Of a stretch of 64,000 nt of DNA, positions 1 through 11,259 are shown one piece after another. Every line of letters begins with the position of its first letter. The first letter of the stretch is position 1. The notes beneath the pieces were generated by a model. That model worked only from the letters and a program-made list of their open reading frames with translations, ran no database searches and was not told the origin of the DNA. The translations under genes were made by a program, and so were the position numbers. The stretch comes from Symsagittifera roscoffensis (taxonomy: Eukaryota; Xenacoelomorpha; Acoela; Convolutidae): positions 54,570,473-54,634,472 of the forward strand of contig NC_087062.1 in the NCBI RefSeq assembly GCF_963678635.1. The letters run 5' to 3'.

Positions 1-1227
1 TTAAGAAATTAAAATAAGGCTGCTAGCTTGCTTGATTCGCTCAAAATAATGCAAAAATCAGAAATTTCAAACCGGTTTTTCTCGACACTGGGAAACTTTT
101 TTAATTTTGTATAAAAAATGGTTCGAATCACGACTGTAAGGGCTTTTATATGATATATCACTTAACCCAGTCCGATAATTATTTGTGGTACGATCTTGCG
201 TGGAAAACAAAAAACTAAAACGCACCCGAATACACAGTTCCTCCCCATTTTCAATGGTCGGAACGATAACAATATTTGATAGAATCTTTTAGATTACATC
301 ATCAAAAAAATACTGCTGCTTTGAGCTCAGTTTTAAAATATACATATTTCCCCTGCGACGTTTATTTTCCTGAACAGTTAACGTGCTGAACAATTAACGT
401 ACAATCAACGCGTAAGCAGACATTCAATCCGTCTTAGAGATTGTTCCAAATTGAATTGAGGCATGCTATTTGGTCTATTTTAGACTTTATTACATGCGAA
501 ATATATTATTTTATTCTTTAGATAGTGTGTGGGGAATGATTTTCAAAAAATCTCAAAATTTATATATATATATTTTTTGAAAATTCTATCAATGCTTTTA
601 AAGACAAAAACTAATCCATAGACCTTTAAAGATGGTCAGATCATTCATGGCTTTGCCCTGGTACAAGCAGTTTTGTTGAATTTATATTCTTTTCTTCATA
701 ATTATACAAATTCTTATATTTTATAAATGTAGTTATTGTCAACTAGCTTATAAACATTTTTGTTAAAACTACACAAAATTAGACAATGAAAAAAATATCT
801 TGCAATCCCGTGCAGGGTTTTTGTATGCATTACTAGAAATCTAAGTACAATTTGGAGATTGAGTGACATTGAAAATTCCTGGATTGCGTTGCAAGAAAAC
901 AATGTGTCATTGGAATCGGCTCATGGTGGAATCCGCAGAAAACAAAACGGTAATTCGGGACAAAGCTTGTTTTTTAAAGGTTTTTCTAACGTGCCTACAA
1001 ATTTTAACTTACGACGTAATTGCTAGTGAACGCCAATTTGTCTCCGTATTCAATTCAACCAACACACACACAATTTAGTGCTTCTAAAATTTGCACAGCT
1101 TGGCCTCGAAATGACTGTGACAAGACGACCAATTCATATAAGCGATTAACTAAACTGACAATTTTCACTATAAAGTGAAAAACGTAGGGAAAAAATGAGC
1201 TAATAAAACACGTCAAAAAAACTGAAA
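1..1227. other. AT-rich stretch without recognised gene
   Basis: No open frame here has a recognisable domain. It may be upstream tensin intron, because the first exon I can support begins in mid-protein at 3640. A TATA-like sequence lies at about 1168-1175, roughly 50 bases before the small open frame at 1228. Confidence 0.5.
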
Positions 1228-1515
1228 ATGGAATCTGTCGTGAATAATAAAAAAGATCGGAGTTTTGCCCTAGAATACTTCAAAATATTATCCACAATTT
1301 TTGTGCTCATTATATTCATTCAGCTGATACAAATGCTCTTCCATGTCAAAGAGCAGAGCACACTGAAATCAACCACTTGGATGCCCAATTGTTGCGTGGA
1401 ACCTATGCATAAGTCTCTCGTCTATCCAGAAAAAGATATGTCAGAAGAAAACAGAGCAAAAGTGACGAATGACTCACAATTCGGGGTCATTTCTACAATC
1501 GGGTGGTTTAGATAG
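1228..1515 (+). CDS. Possible small membrane protein or first exon with membrane anchor
   Basis: A 95-codon frame starts at an ATG in an A-rich context (CTGAAAATGG). A charged N-terminus of about 18 residues precedes a strong hydrophobic stretch (about residues 19-38, ILSTIFVLIIFIQLIQMLF). A polar region with two adjacent cysteines follows. This layout resembles the cytoplasmic tail, anchor and stem of a type II membrane protein such as a Golgi enzyme, but no catalytic domain is visible and I recognise no family. There is no clear splice donor near its end, so I cannot tell a short complete ORF from a first exon or chance. A TATA-like site about 50 bases upstream is weak support. Confidence 0.25.
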   Translation: MESVVNNKKDRSFALEYFKILSTIFVLIIFIQLIQMLFHVKEQSTLKSTTWMPNCCVEPMHKSLVYPEKDMSEENRAKVTNDSQFGVISTIGWFR

Positions 1516-3639
1516 AAAATCGATACATCTCCAACAGATTTTTAGACCAATTTCTGAAAACAAATGCATTTCACAAATGTTATCTTTGTATCGAAAGCAG
1601 TTTAGAATCGCTCAAACAATTCGCTTTGGACCTCCCACTCATTACCTCTCACTTTTCTCAGATTCAACCTTCAGCCTCTCTAACCTATTAAAACGTCAAC
1701 TGAAATTGTGCATCTATGTTTTAATGAAGCTCGATGAAAATTTTTTTGAAAGTAAGATAATTTAAAAAGAAACAGATGAGCCAGATACTCCAAAAAAAGT
1801 TGTTCAGTGTCTTATTTCATTGGTTGAGGGAAAGAGAGGGGGCAAAATTTTATTGAATTATTTTTTGACCTTTGTTGATTTTCTCAGCTCTCCCAAAACA
1901 CTATAATGATCCTATTCTGAAAAAAACTCTGCGTGGCAAGCGAATAAAAAAACAGATTAGAAAAAAAACAGACTAACAACAATTTTGAAAGGTTTTGACC
2001 AAAAAAATGCGTTTGTTAACGCGCGCTCCTCTCAAAATTATGGGCGAGCTTAAAAAAAGCATGTCGTACAATAGTACCAAAGAGAGACCCCTTGGGTGGT
2101 GGGGGGAGGGGGGCGAAGCCCGAGGAGCTGATCTGAATTGGAGCTACTTAACCTTTCTCTGAGTTTCACAGCTCCAACTAATTGCTTTAGCACTACAAAA
2201 TGAACTAGACTGAATTAGCCATACTTCAGAAGACTGTGTAAGTGTAATCTACATGAGTAGGGCTGATAACTTTGGCGTTTTGCTGAACCCGCATGCCCTC
2301 AAGACTACCCGGCAACCCAAAAATTTCAATATTTTCCTCCGCCAGTTACAAGTGTTTATACTAAGCTTCGGACGACAAAAGATTGAAAGCTGCGTTTATT
2401 TAGGCCGAGGAAAAGATCAACTTTTGTGGAAATAACAAGTCAAATTACCCACTTTGATTTATACCTTTGCTTAATTGCGCGCCAAGCTTACATGGAGCTG
2501 CCAATAAGTGTATCTAGTCCGTCTTTTACTCAACCGGATTTGGAAATTGAATAGATTTTTTATCTTCTCTCAAACTGAAACAAGACTTCTCCAAAGAGCT
2601 TATTGCCAGTTCTTAACATGACCCAAACTAGCTCGGCTTTCAACAAAACCCCTCAAATACTTGAAGCCTCCGTTTGACTTATTATACAGTTTAACCGTAT
2701 CTAATTCTAATCCGCAATCCACTAATAGGTGTAAGTGTTTAGTTTAATTCTGAATTTGTCCGATTGGTAAATAGGTCTCAAATAGTTTTATTCGGGCAAA
2801 ATTTGGGCTGGCGTCGTTTCACGCTTTGGCTACCTTTTCTTCATTGAATTGGGGTTGTTTACAAACAGCACTGTTGGTAAGCGCCCTGTTTTGTTCCGAG
2901 TTCCCCCAAAACAAGGCTTTTGCCGGTTGGGGTGCGACTGAATTTTTGGAATTCACCCAGCTGCATTCGGTTTTACCTCAAGTAATAACTCGATATAAAA
3001 CCGAGAAATTTATCTGTATTTATGAACAACAAAAGACTTAATTCTAAACATGCCATTAAATTTTACTAACTTACACCTGCAAAAGCTTAGGAAGGCCTTC
3101 AAACAAAAGTTTCATTACAATCCAAGAACATAATTTTTAGGGTTTACAAAACTTTTTTAAATCACCAAAATATATGATTGATTACATACTACTTTTCCGG
3201 TCTGTAAAGCAGATGGCATTTTGTGATTCTTGCTTTCTTGCGTGAAGTGTTTTAATTTTACTCAAATTTTCTGCAAAACTTTTCTTTTATAAATTGATCT
3301 CTTGACTGCGTTCAAGTAAGCTTTTGCTCCCTTGTGTACCATGTATAACAGACTCCTATAAAAACTATTTCTGGAACACTTTTATAAGATCTCAATCAAA
3401 AAACCGCTAAATGATTAAGGCCAGTAGTTATTTTAATTAATTTCGAACTTCACTAGAATTCTTAAAATTAACCTTATTAGCGTTTCTTACTTAAAACTCA
3501 TAAATCTATTGTCCTTAAGCTTCAGGTTGTCAAACTTGCTTATTGTTTCCTATTTTATTTCTATGAGTTTTCGGTCAAACTTTCCTGTGATTTTTATATG
3601 GGCTGCTATTTCTTAGTTTTTTTATCAACTACTTTGTAG
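1516..3639. other. Non-coding, probably tensin intron
   Basis: Short open frames occur but none has coding character I can defend. A G-rich tract lies at 2094-2113. The stretch ends in a pyrimidine-rich run and the TAG acceptor at 3637-3639 that begins the first supported tensin exon. Confidence 0.5.
2094..2113 (+). other. G-rich tract with quadruplex potential
   Basis: Runs of three, six and six guanines separated by short spacers stand out in an AT-rich background. The pattern permits a G-quadruplex. No function is implied by the sequence alone. Confidence 0.4.
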
Positions 3640-4367
3640 AGAAGTCGGAAATGAAACAGAAACACACTACACGTTCGGGTTTAGGGCCTCCGCCAAGCAT
3701 GAAGTCCTTCGGCAAGAGTCAGGAGCCCGCTTTTCCGACCACAACACGCACTGGCCTGTCATCATTCGTACCATCTGCTCGAATCTCGACCAACTACCCA
3801 CAGTTCCCATCTCACTGGGGCGACGGGCGGAGAGCATTTTCACCCGAGAGAGACCCCGGGACCCCTGACTCCAGTCGCACGGGTTCTTCCTACGCAAAAA
3901 ATGGGAGCTTAGCAAATGCTTTCAACGAGTTTGCATCTTCTAAAAGGTCACAAATACCTCGACAAAATGAAGTGACAAACAACGGCTCCATCCCTGCTCG
4001 AAGTCGTAGCTTCCTACGTAGCACGAGGCCAGAAAATTTTGGAAACATGCCTTTCAAGAGATCGGGATCAGAGGAACCGACTGTAATTTCTCCCCTTTCA
4101 AACCCCGCTAGATTCGATAACTTGCCGTTCCCAAATCAGTTTACATTTCCGGCTGATGCTAATGATTCTGCTTGGCCCGGAAGTCCCAGTAAAATGGGCG
4201 GCAATCTGAACGAACTGTCAATCATTACTAGTAATGACGTCATGCATCATTTTGGGCACCACCCTGACAACCAGAGTTTGGCTTCAATGGACAGTAGCTT
4301 CAGATTTCGAAGTACAGCTTCGGTGAAAAGTGACGCCGATTACATCAACGATACGCTGCCACACAAA
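3640..4367 (+). CDS. TNS: Tensin exon: Ser/Pro-rich central region
   Basis: The exon follows a TTTGTAG acceptor and ends before GTAAGC. Two bases complete a codon from an upstream exon, then about 241 codons read through. The product is low-complexity and rich in Ser, Pro, Asn and Arg, with many SP/TP pairs and RSxS-type sites. It matches the disordered, phosphorylated middle region of tensins that precedes SH2. The ATG at 3651 need not be a start, because the frame is open back to the acceptor. The exon ends in phase 0, which matches the next exon. Confidence 0.8.
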
Positions 4368-4622
4368 GTAAGCTACCATTATTCAAGTCTGCTCACGAAT
4401 AAGTCAGTTTGTACAAAACTAATCAATATTTTTGGTACGCTTTCTCAGAATTCAAATGTTAGTTTAGTAATAACTATGTTGGACAATTTTAACATTTGTT
4501 TGAAAGATATTCGATCAATTTTCAAAGAATTTTTTAAATTTAAAAAATAATTATAAAATTAAAGCTTAAAATATTATTATTGGAGGAATCATGACAAAAA
4601 GTAAAAAGTTGCATATGTTCAG

Positions 4623-4708
4623 AACTCATCAATGCGAACAGTGAACATCAATTATCACAATGTTGGAGGAAACTCTGGCGATGCAAAATCACCTCCGACT
4701 CATTTCAT
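4623..4708 (+). CDS. TNS: Tensin exon: short linker exon
   Basis: This 86-base exon lies between a TTCAG acceptor and a strong GTGAGT donor. It begins in phase 0 and ends in phase 2. It encodes about 28 polar residues of the disordered segment before SH2. Support comes from splice-site quality and the unbroken phase chain with both neighbours. Confidence 0.7.
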
Positions 4709-4775
4709 GTGAGTTGAGACGCTCTAATTTCACCAAAAATTGCCTCGAAACCTGAAAGGATATTGTATGTTTCAG

Positions 4776-4828
4776 ACCAACTTCACCTGTTCACACGGAA
4801 AATCTTTACTGCGTGCCTTCTTCACCAG
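4776..4828 (+). CDS. TNS: Tensin exon: short exon before SH2
   Basis: This 53-base exon follows TTTCAG and precedes GTAAAT. One base completes the previous codon, 17 codons follow, and one base is left over. That base joins the AG at the start of the SH2 exon to make a Glu codon. The 67-base intron before it is very short. Assignment rests on splice signals and phase. Confidence 0.65.
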
Positions 4829-5011
4829 GTAAATCCAGGATATTTTCAATTTTTTACTAAAATTTTTTTGAAGTTCTGCTAGACACGCAAGAGATAACGG
4901 TGTGCTATCTAATAGAATCAAATTCATCAATGCAATTTGATGAAAGTTTTGAAAACAATTCTGAAAAATTGAGAGCTTTCGAGACCCAATAGAGGTTTGC
5001 ACGCGCTGAAT

Positions 5012-5621
5012 AGTGCTGATTTAAATTAAACTGACAAAACGAACAATAGTTGAATTTTCAAACGCATTTATCTCAAATCGGGTTAAGATTAGACAAAAAG
5101 TGAGAACATAAGTTACTTAGAATTTAACCAAAATTAATTTAATTGATAGAATAAGTTATATCAAAAGAAGCTTCTTACACGGCCCAACAAATTTCTAGCA
5201 GGGTTAAAATTGAGCAAATTATTTTAAAATGTTTTCAAGCAAAGATTTTGAGTTTTATATAGTAAAAACCACATTTATTGACTATCAAGCAAAATTTTTT
5301 GCTGTTATACAGGTTTTTGGAGATTTAACCTTGCTAGAAATTTGTTGGGCCGTGTAAGAGGCTTCTTTTGATATAACTTATTCTATCAATTAACTTGATA
5401 GTTTTAGCGTAATTAAATTTTAACAAAAACAGTCAAGAAGAACCATTTTTGGGGAAAACTTTGGATGAGAATTTTGGAGAAAAATTGCACTATATTAATT
5501 TTGGTGAAATTCTAAGCAACTTTTAATCTCCCTTTTTGTCTAATCCTAACCCAATTTGAGAAAAACGCCTTAGAAGTTAAAGTTTTGTTCGTTTTTTTTC
5601 CGGATAATTTAAATCAGCACT
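5012..5621. repeat. Palindromic foldback (MITE-like) element, ~610 bp
   Basis: The left and right halves are inverted copies of each other. AGTGCTGATTTAAAT at 5012 matches its reverse complement ending at 5621. Inner blocks such as the one around 5155-5215 reappear inverted around 5326-5385. The centre (about 5220-5325) is the loop. There is no coding capacity. It sits inside a tensin intron, as expected of a non-autonomous DNA element. I could not define a clean target-site duplication. Confidence 0.75.
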
Positions 5622-5737
5622 GTACCGACTATATAAGGATGAATGATAATGCTATTTTTGCAAAACATTAATTTAATGATGGCTAGTTATGTAATTATAG
5701 CAAGAACTGATTAAAAATTATCTTTTTTTTGTGGCAG

Positions 5738-6028
5738 AGACTTCGTACAATCTGGCTGCCACGTGTGAGAAAACTTCGAAGCTATGGTATCGACCCAAGA
5801 TGTCCCGAGACGACATCATGGCCGCACTCTGTCGTCAACCGGTTGGCAGCTTCATCATCCGGGACAGCACCTCTTACCCCGGCTACTATGGACTTGCCAT
5901 TAAGACAGACATGTCTGGGGTCAATGGGACAGCGATCTCTAGTTCCAGCGATTCGATCCGACATTTTTTAATTGAGACCTCGGTCAGAGGAGCCAGGATC
6001 AAAGGGAGCCCTGCTGAACCACATTACA
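5738..6028 (+). CDS. TNS: Tensin exon: SH2 domain, N-terminal two-thirds
   Basis: The exon follows a TTTTTTTGTGGCAG acceptor and ends before GTAAGG. It encodes the start of a tensin-type SH2 domain: the entry Trp-Tyr (LWYRPKMSR), the phosphotyrosine-binding FLVR-equivalent strand GSFIIRDS with its key arginine, then YGLAIK and the RHFLIET strand typical of tensins. The SH2 domain of tensin binds phosphotyrosine proteins at focal adhesions. It is 97 codons with a split codon at each end. The domain continues in the next exon after a 2.4-kb intron. Confidence 0.95.
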
Positions 6029-8475
6029 GTAAGGCCGGCTTTCAGTTTTGTACAATTTTTTTATCCAATGACATGAAGGGCGTACTTACAAGATTCTCTA
6101 TCATTGTTTAGAAATTCAAAGAAAGGCTGAAATATTTATGCTCGGTGTTTTTTTCTCTTGAAAGATAAAATCTATCAAGATTTCTCGTATCAGGGCGAAA
6201 CTCTGAATCTTGCACATTTGAAGTTAAAAAGTTGTTTTGTCCATTTTGTCTCCCCACACGCTAACTAAAACACAAAGTGATAAATTCTGTGTCTAGTAAC
6301 GTATTGAAAAGTCGAATAACCTGCTTAAAATCAATGAAGAATGATTTAGTTCGAGGCTCACTCTTTGATAGCACGAAATACATTGCCCCTTAATTATTCC
6401 AAACTTGTCAAATTTGCTATTTTCACGCCCCGATTACTTTGCGGAAAACTTTCGCAGGATAAATACCGTTAAAGCTTTGAGCTCAAGAGATTGATAATTT
6501 TCCGATGATAAAAAAGTGTCTATAAAAAGACTAACTCTTGACGGAATTCCACAACTATTCCGTCACTTTTTTTGAAAATCAGATCAAAAATATAAATTAA
6601 TGTCAAAAACATAAATTACATTTTTTTCTTAATACTGCTGAACAAAATATGTTTTGTACAGCTGTAATGGTTTTAAAATTGCCACTTTGAGATTAAACGC
6701 ACGATATTTTCATGCTATCAACGCTAATTGATCCGGCTGAGAAATCATTCCAAATTGAAACGATGTTATCTATTCGGTCTAAAAATACATTACTAGAAGC
6801 CATATACAGCTTTTTGTACTTTTCATAACGAAAAGAGGTATTTAAAAAACTGAAAAAATTTCTTCAAATGTTATAAAGAGCGGTTATAAAACTAAAAGCC
6901 TCGCCTTCATACGAGCAGTCTAATTGTTCCGACTTTCGAAGAAAGTGACAGTATGTGTGTGCTGGATGTAGTTTATTCTTCCCGACAAGTTTCGGCTTTG
7001 AGAGTTTTCGACAACTTTTTTAACAGCCTGAAAAATATTACCGCCTTAAGCTCAAAATTGAAAAAAAAATTAACTTTTGTTTCGCTATTTTTTTGTAAAC
7101 TCATGGGGATTGATATATAGCCTAAATTTCCTTTTGAAATAAGTAACGCGCAATATTTTTTTCCTATCAAAGCAAAAGCGGCAAATTAGAATCATTCCAG
7201 TAGGAACTGATACATTTCACGAAATATTAGCCCAAACACAAAATTGTTCCTAATTGAAATCAAGCTCAGGTTTTAACACATAAAATTTGACATTGACAGT
7301 CCAAAAAATATAGCTGATCAAAACTTGCAAAGGAAAACATATTTAAGACCTAGCAAAGGGCAGCCTGAACATTCAGGGCTTGCCCGAGTATACAAACAAT
7401 CTTGTTGATACTTTATCAGGTGCAAAATATGTCAAAGTATGAGTGGAGAGATAAAACTAAAAAACACACATTTAAATCAAAGGCAAAGAAGAACTTCGCA
7501 TCACTTGCAATACAACGCAAGCGCAGCATTGCAAGCTAAGGAATAGAAATTAGGACGGAAATAATAAAATAAAAAACTTAAAAAAATATAGTCAAGAAAC
7601 AGAACTAACAGCATTTGCAAATCTTTTAACTTTTAACAAGCGAAAGCTAAGCTAGTTATGCGTACACTAGGCCAAAAACGGCTACTCTAAGCCGTTTATT
7701 GACCTAAAAACTAATAAAAATGCCATAAAAATTGTTGACGTTAAAAAACTTAGGTTTTAAAACTTTGAACTGTTGCAAGACAAATTACCGGATTTTTTAT
7801 TATTATAAATTTTTGCCCTTGAAGCGATATAAATCGAGGCAACTAAGCCAAAAAAACATAAGCCGAAAACGTTAAGGCAAAATGAAGCTTCTAAACGAAA
7901 CAAAAACAACAACAAAAAAGAAAATACACTAAGTCAGGGCTATTAAATTTACTAAAATACATCAAAAGCAATTGCATCTACGACAAAAATTGCTGAACAC
8001 ACAAGAAAACTCTACAATAAAGCCGACAAAACATAAGCAGACAAACAAAATTCCGACAATTCAACTTTTCCCGGAATTATTTTTTCATATTTTCATACAT
8101 ACTGAAAAAAAAGCAAGATCCGCCCGGGACTCCAACCCCAGACTTAAGGGTACAGAGACAACCGCAAAAATCCTAAGCCAAATGCGAAGCAGTCTCGCCG
8201 TTGCTAAGGTTCACTAATAAAGCAACTTCAAGTTCATCTTCAGAGGTAAGAAAAGTTGTTTACGGGAAAAAGTATAATTCCCGGTTTCAAGTCACTTGCT
8301 TTCTAATTCAAATAAGTTGTAATGTTTGTTCGTAAAAAATGTTCCTCGATTAATTTCATAATAGCAGATAAACCAGTAAGTAAAACTTATCTTTTACTAG
8401 CAATTTTATGATACTGCTTTGAAAAAAAAATTATTTTCCTAAAACGATCACACTGTTTATGCCATTCAATTTCAG
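6029..8475. other. Large intron within the tensin SH2 domain
   Basis: This AT-rich intron runs from GTAAGG to TTTCAG and interrupts the SH2 coding sequence. I see no gene in it. Its 3' part (about 7465-8220) is SINE-like dispersed repeat DNA that shares motifs with repeats at 14-30 kb. Confidence 0.8.
7465..8220 (-). repeat. tRNA-derived SINE-like dispersed repeat
   Basis: The segment carries motifs shared with many other places in the window: an AAGAACTTCGCA-like block, ACATAAGCCGAAAA and CATAAGCAGACAAACAAAATT. On the minus strand near 8130-8150 there is a degenerate B-box-like GGTTGGAGTCC. Pol III SINEs use A and B boxes, so this is probably an old insertion of that kind. The boundaries are approximate. 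Confidence 0.45.
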
Positions 8476-9000
8476 AATCGCTGGCCGATTTAGTGGAACA
8501 GCACGCGCGAACAGCAATATCACTCCCTTGCAAACTAGTCTTACCCCATATACCATCTCAAAGTCAGTCCCAAAACAATCACAACACCAACAACAAACAA
8601 CAACAATACAACCAATCACAGCAATCGATGGAGTCGCTTAACTTCAACTCAAGCACTATTGGTCGCAGCGGTAGCAACAATAATAATAACAACAGGCAAC
8701 ATATGGGGGGTTTTTCAATGGGACCAAAATCACCAAATCATGTAGCAGTAACAATACCCACAGTTCAATTACCCTTCGATGACGATATGAAAGACGGCAG
8801 CATCATCAGTTCAGTCAGCCGACGGATGAAATCGCCGAACAGAGGAGACTCGATGGCACTTCATCAGTTGAGTGCGAACTTCAAACCAGACAGAGCCAAC
8901 TCGAACACCTCGCTGAACAGTCAGCATACGACGAGCAGTGTGAACACAAGTTTAACCAATACGAATGCATCGTTCAATGGGTCTGCACAGATATCAGCAG
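8476..9000 (+). CDS. TNS: Tensin exon: SH2 C-terminus and long linker
   Basis: It starts after TTTCAG and ends before GTAAAT. The first ~24 codons finish the SH2 domain (SLADLVEQH, then LPCKLVLP, matching the tensin SH2 end). The rest, about 150 codons, is an Asn/Gln/Ser-rich disordered linker with runs of NN and QQ, ending before the PTB domain. In vertebrate tensins the SH2 and PTB domains are separated by only a short linker, so this is an expansion. The frame is set by the split Lys codon with the preceding exon. Confidence 0.9.
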
Positions 9001-9667
9001 GTAAATTCCAAAATCTATTTTCCAGTCAGCAATTTTTAGTTTATGTTCCGACCTTTTTTTAAAAAAAACAAAAGTTGTTCCCACGCAAAATCAATCAGGT
9101 ACCAAAAAAATTCATCCTAATGAGTCGAGCTATATGAATATTACAGACTTTTCAGCTTTTTAATCTAATTGGAGCGAGTAAAGTGAGTAAGTGACGCGAA
9201 AAGCTCATACTTAACTTATATTAAGTTTTTTAATGAAATATTTAGTTTTTAGTTGCGGATCTGAAAAAAATGAATCTGAAAAAATGTATATAGTTCTATG
9301 CCGATAAGAAAATTTGAAGCAGTTAACAGTTGATCAGCGGTATTACTGACGTTCTGAACCTTGGATTACATCATGCCAAGTAATGTCGCAAGCTTTTCGA
9401 ATAATTTTGTAGCATCTGTCAACCAATCAGGTCAGAGTCTTCCCTATTCAAACCTGATACCTCCTTCAGAGTTTACCCTTTTTCTATTTCAGGCTATTTT
9501 AAGCTCACCCTGTATTTTAATTAAATGGCTAAATCAGTGCACTATCTTTCCGCCTCATTAACTTGCTTCGGAAACAAATCTGTTGAATGAAATAAACAAA
9601 CGCTTCCTTTATGTATACTCAAAAGTACTCCATGTTCCAATACGGGTCTAATTGAACTCAATTTCAG

Positions 9668-9953
9668 CTTGCATGGTGCTCTATCTGGGCTGTTACGATG
9701 TTGAGTCTCTGTCTGGTGCCTCGGCTGTGAACAGAGCCATGTTCTGTCTAGCAGAAGACGAACGCCAGCTGGAACGAGACATGAGAGAACAGAGCGAACA
9801 CCAGCCCCAGCCCAACTCTCCTTACACTCCTACTACTGTGCAGCAACAGCAGCAGCAGCTGAACAGCAGACAGGTGGTGATGACGTCAGAGCCTTCACCT
9901 GTGCACTTCAGAATGGACCAGAAGTCAGTCACAGTCACCGACATGTCCAGAAA
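9668..9953 (+). CDS. TNS: Tensin exon: PTB domain, first part with Gln-rich insert
   Basis: After a TTTCAG acceptor the exon opens with ACMVLYLGCYDVESLSG, the first strand and helix entry of the tensin PTB domain. An acidic segment follows, then an insert of about 45 residues rich in Gln and Pro including six consecutive Gln. The domain then resumes with PVHFRMDQKSVTVTD, equivalent to the second strand pair. It ends in phase 2 at GTAAGA. Tensin PTB domains bind integrin beta tails. The insert falls in a loop. Confidence 0.92.
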
Positions 9954-10378
9954 GTAAGAGGATTTAAAATGTGATCTTCACCATTCAACTTCGCGCGACT
10001 AATTGATTCATTTGCCTGCGATATGGTTAATAAGTTAATAATAAGTTAGCAAGTTTTCTACCCGCTTGTAACTAGTTGACGTTGAACTTCTGTCCCACGA
10101 AACTTAATAAAATGTTGTGATCGATCGATAACAATAAGATATTTGAGCAAAACAAGACTCCTTCACTTTGTTCTTTTGTAGTGCATGCCGCAATATATCA
10201 TTTCTCTGCAAACAATATGCCTTTTCTTTTTACCAGCACATTTTTCCCCAAGGAAAAGAACAAAAAGCGAGATGTTCCGCTCACTGGGGCGTACCACTGT
10301 TTATCTCATTGCCACGACCGCGTATGCAAATGGCTGGTCAGATTGTCGTTGTGCTTGATTGGCGTTGTTTGTTCTCAG

Positions 10379-10495
10379 GGTGTTCTTCCGCAAGTGCATC
10401 TCCCTGCAGGCCCTGCTCTACTGCGGCATCCCTGCCTCCTCCAACTGGGGATCGGTCAAGGTCAACAACGAGCAGGGCAAGGGACAGGTCAAAAA
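10379..10495 (+). CDS. TNS: Tensin exon: PTB domain, middle
   Basis: This 117-base exon lies between TTCTCAG and GTGAGC. It encodes VFFRKCISLQALLYCGI and then a Trp-containing strand and a Lys-rich turn. These match the tensin PTB strands that in vertebrates read FFRRHYP and TFCDLDP. Phases at both ends fit the neighbours (split Lys codons). Confidence 0.9.
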
Positions 10496-10813
10496 GTGAG
10501 CAGCACTATTTCAGAACATTTTCACCTAATGTTTTTTTTGAAAACAAATGACTTAAAGGCTCTAAATTTCGGAAAAGCATGTTTGTTTGCTATTGAATCA
10601 TACATAAGTTCTCAGCTACTTTCATTCGAGATAATCATGCTCTGTCAAAATCTTATTCGCAGCATTTGAATTGATTTACAAAACGCACTCGGAATTGTTG
10701 CTTTCGCCTTTCCACCCAAAAAATTGATGACCATTGTTGAAACATTCTGTAAAATTTGCAATGCAATATGATATTCTCATTTCTATTGGGTTTATTGTAT
10801 CTATATACTGCAG

Positions 10814-10997
10814 GGTTTTTGGACTGGTCACTCGGAAAGATGGCCAGATGTCAGCCAAGACGAACCAGTGCTGGCTGTTCGCTGAGTACGAGGAAGACCA
10901 GCCAGCCTCCGCTATCATCAACTTTGCCCGAAAACTCACATCAGCCTTATCCCCCGCCTCTCCTTTTCCTACAAATCCCCTCAATCCCAATGAATGA
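10814..10997 (+). CDS. TNS: Tensin terminal exon: PTB C-terminus and stop
   Basis: After a CTGCAG acceptor the exon encodes VFGLVTRKDGQ, then CWLFAEY and DQPASAIINFARKL, the diagnostic last strand and C-terminal helix of tensin PTB domains (vertebrate equivalent FGFVARK and DPNQPASAIVNF). A short Pro-rich tail and TGA at 10995-10997 end the protein. Confidence 0.95.
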
Positions 10998-11175
10998 CAA
11001 CTGAAGGAGTGTTAATTAAATCAGATCGAACTGGATGCGCGTTTCTACTAACGGAGATTTCTATTCTACTTAGAAGACTAAATTATCAATTCAATTAAAA
11101 CAGATCAAAATTTCTCAAATCAACCACTCAGATTTGTAAAACTGCTTACTTAGAGGAGACAATCGTTGTTTTCGA

Positions 11176-11181
11176 AATAAA
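11176..11181 (+). terminator. Candidate polyadenylation signal for tensin
   Basis: AATAAA lies 179 bases after the tensin stop codon and is followed by a T-rich stretch. It is the first canonical signal downstream of the stop. Confidence 0.55.
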
Positions 11182-11259
11182 TTTTTCCAGAGCCCATTTT
11201 GAAAAACTATACCAGAGATGATGCTCACAGCGACCAGCCGTTAAACTAGGTCACTAAAA

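Larger units (their letters stand above)
3640..11181 (+). other. TNS: Tensin gene, 3' portion (eight exons)
   Basis: Tensins are focal-adhesion adaptors that link integrin tails to actin. Eight exons (3640-4367, 4623-4708, 4776-4828, 5738-6028, 8476-9000, 9668-9953, 10379-10495, 10814-10997) have GT-AG borders. Their phases chain without a break (0, 2, 1, 1, 1, 2, 2), giving 755 residues plus a stop. The order is Ser/Pro-rich region, SH2, linker, PTB, which is specific to the tensin C-terminus. The phosphatase-like and C2 domains expected at a tensin N-terminus would lie before the window. The first visible exon opens in phase, so the gene continues upstream. The SH2-PTB linker is much longer than in vertebrate tensins. 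Confidence 0.92.

Noticed and set aside
8459..8641. Alternative plus-strand frame at the SH2 C-terminal exon
   Set aside because: Wrong phase relative to the preceding exon; the frame giving LPCKLVLP matches tensin.
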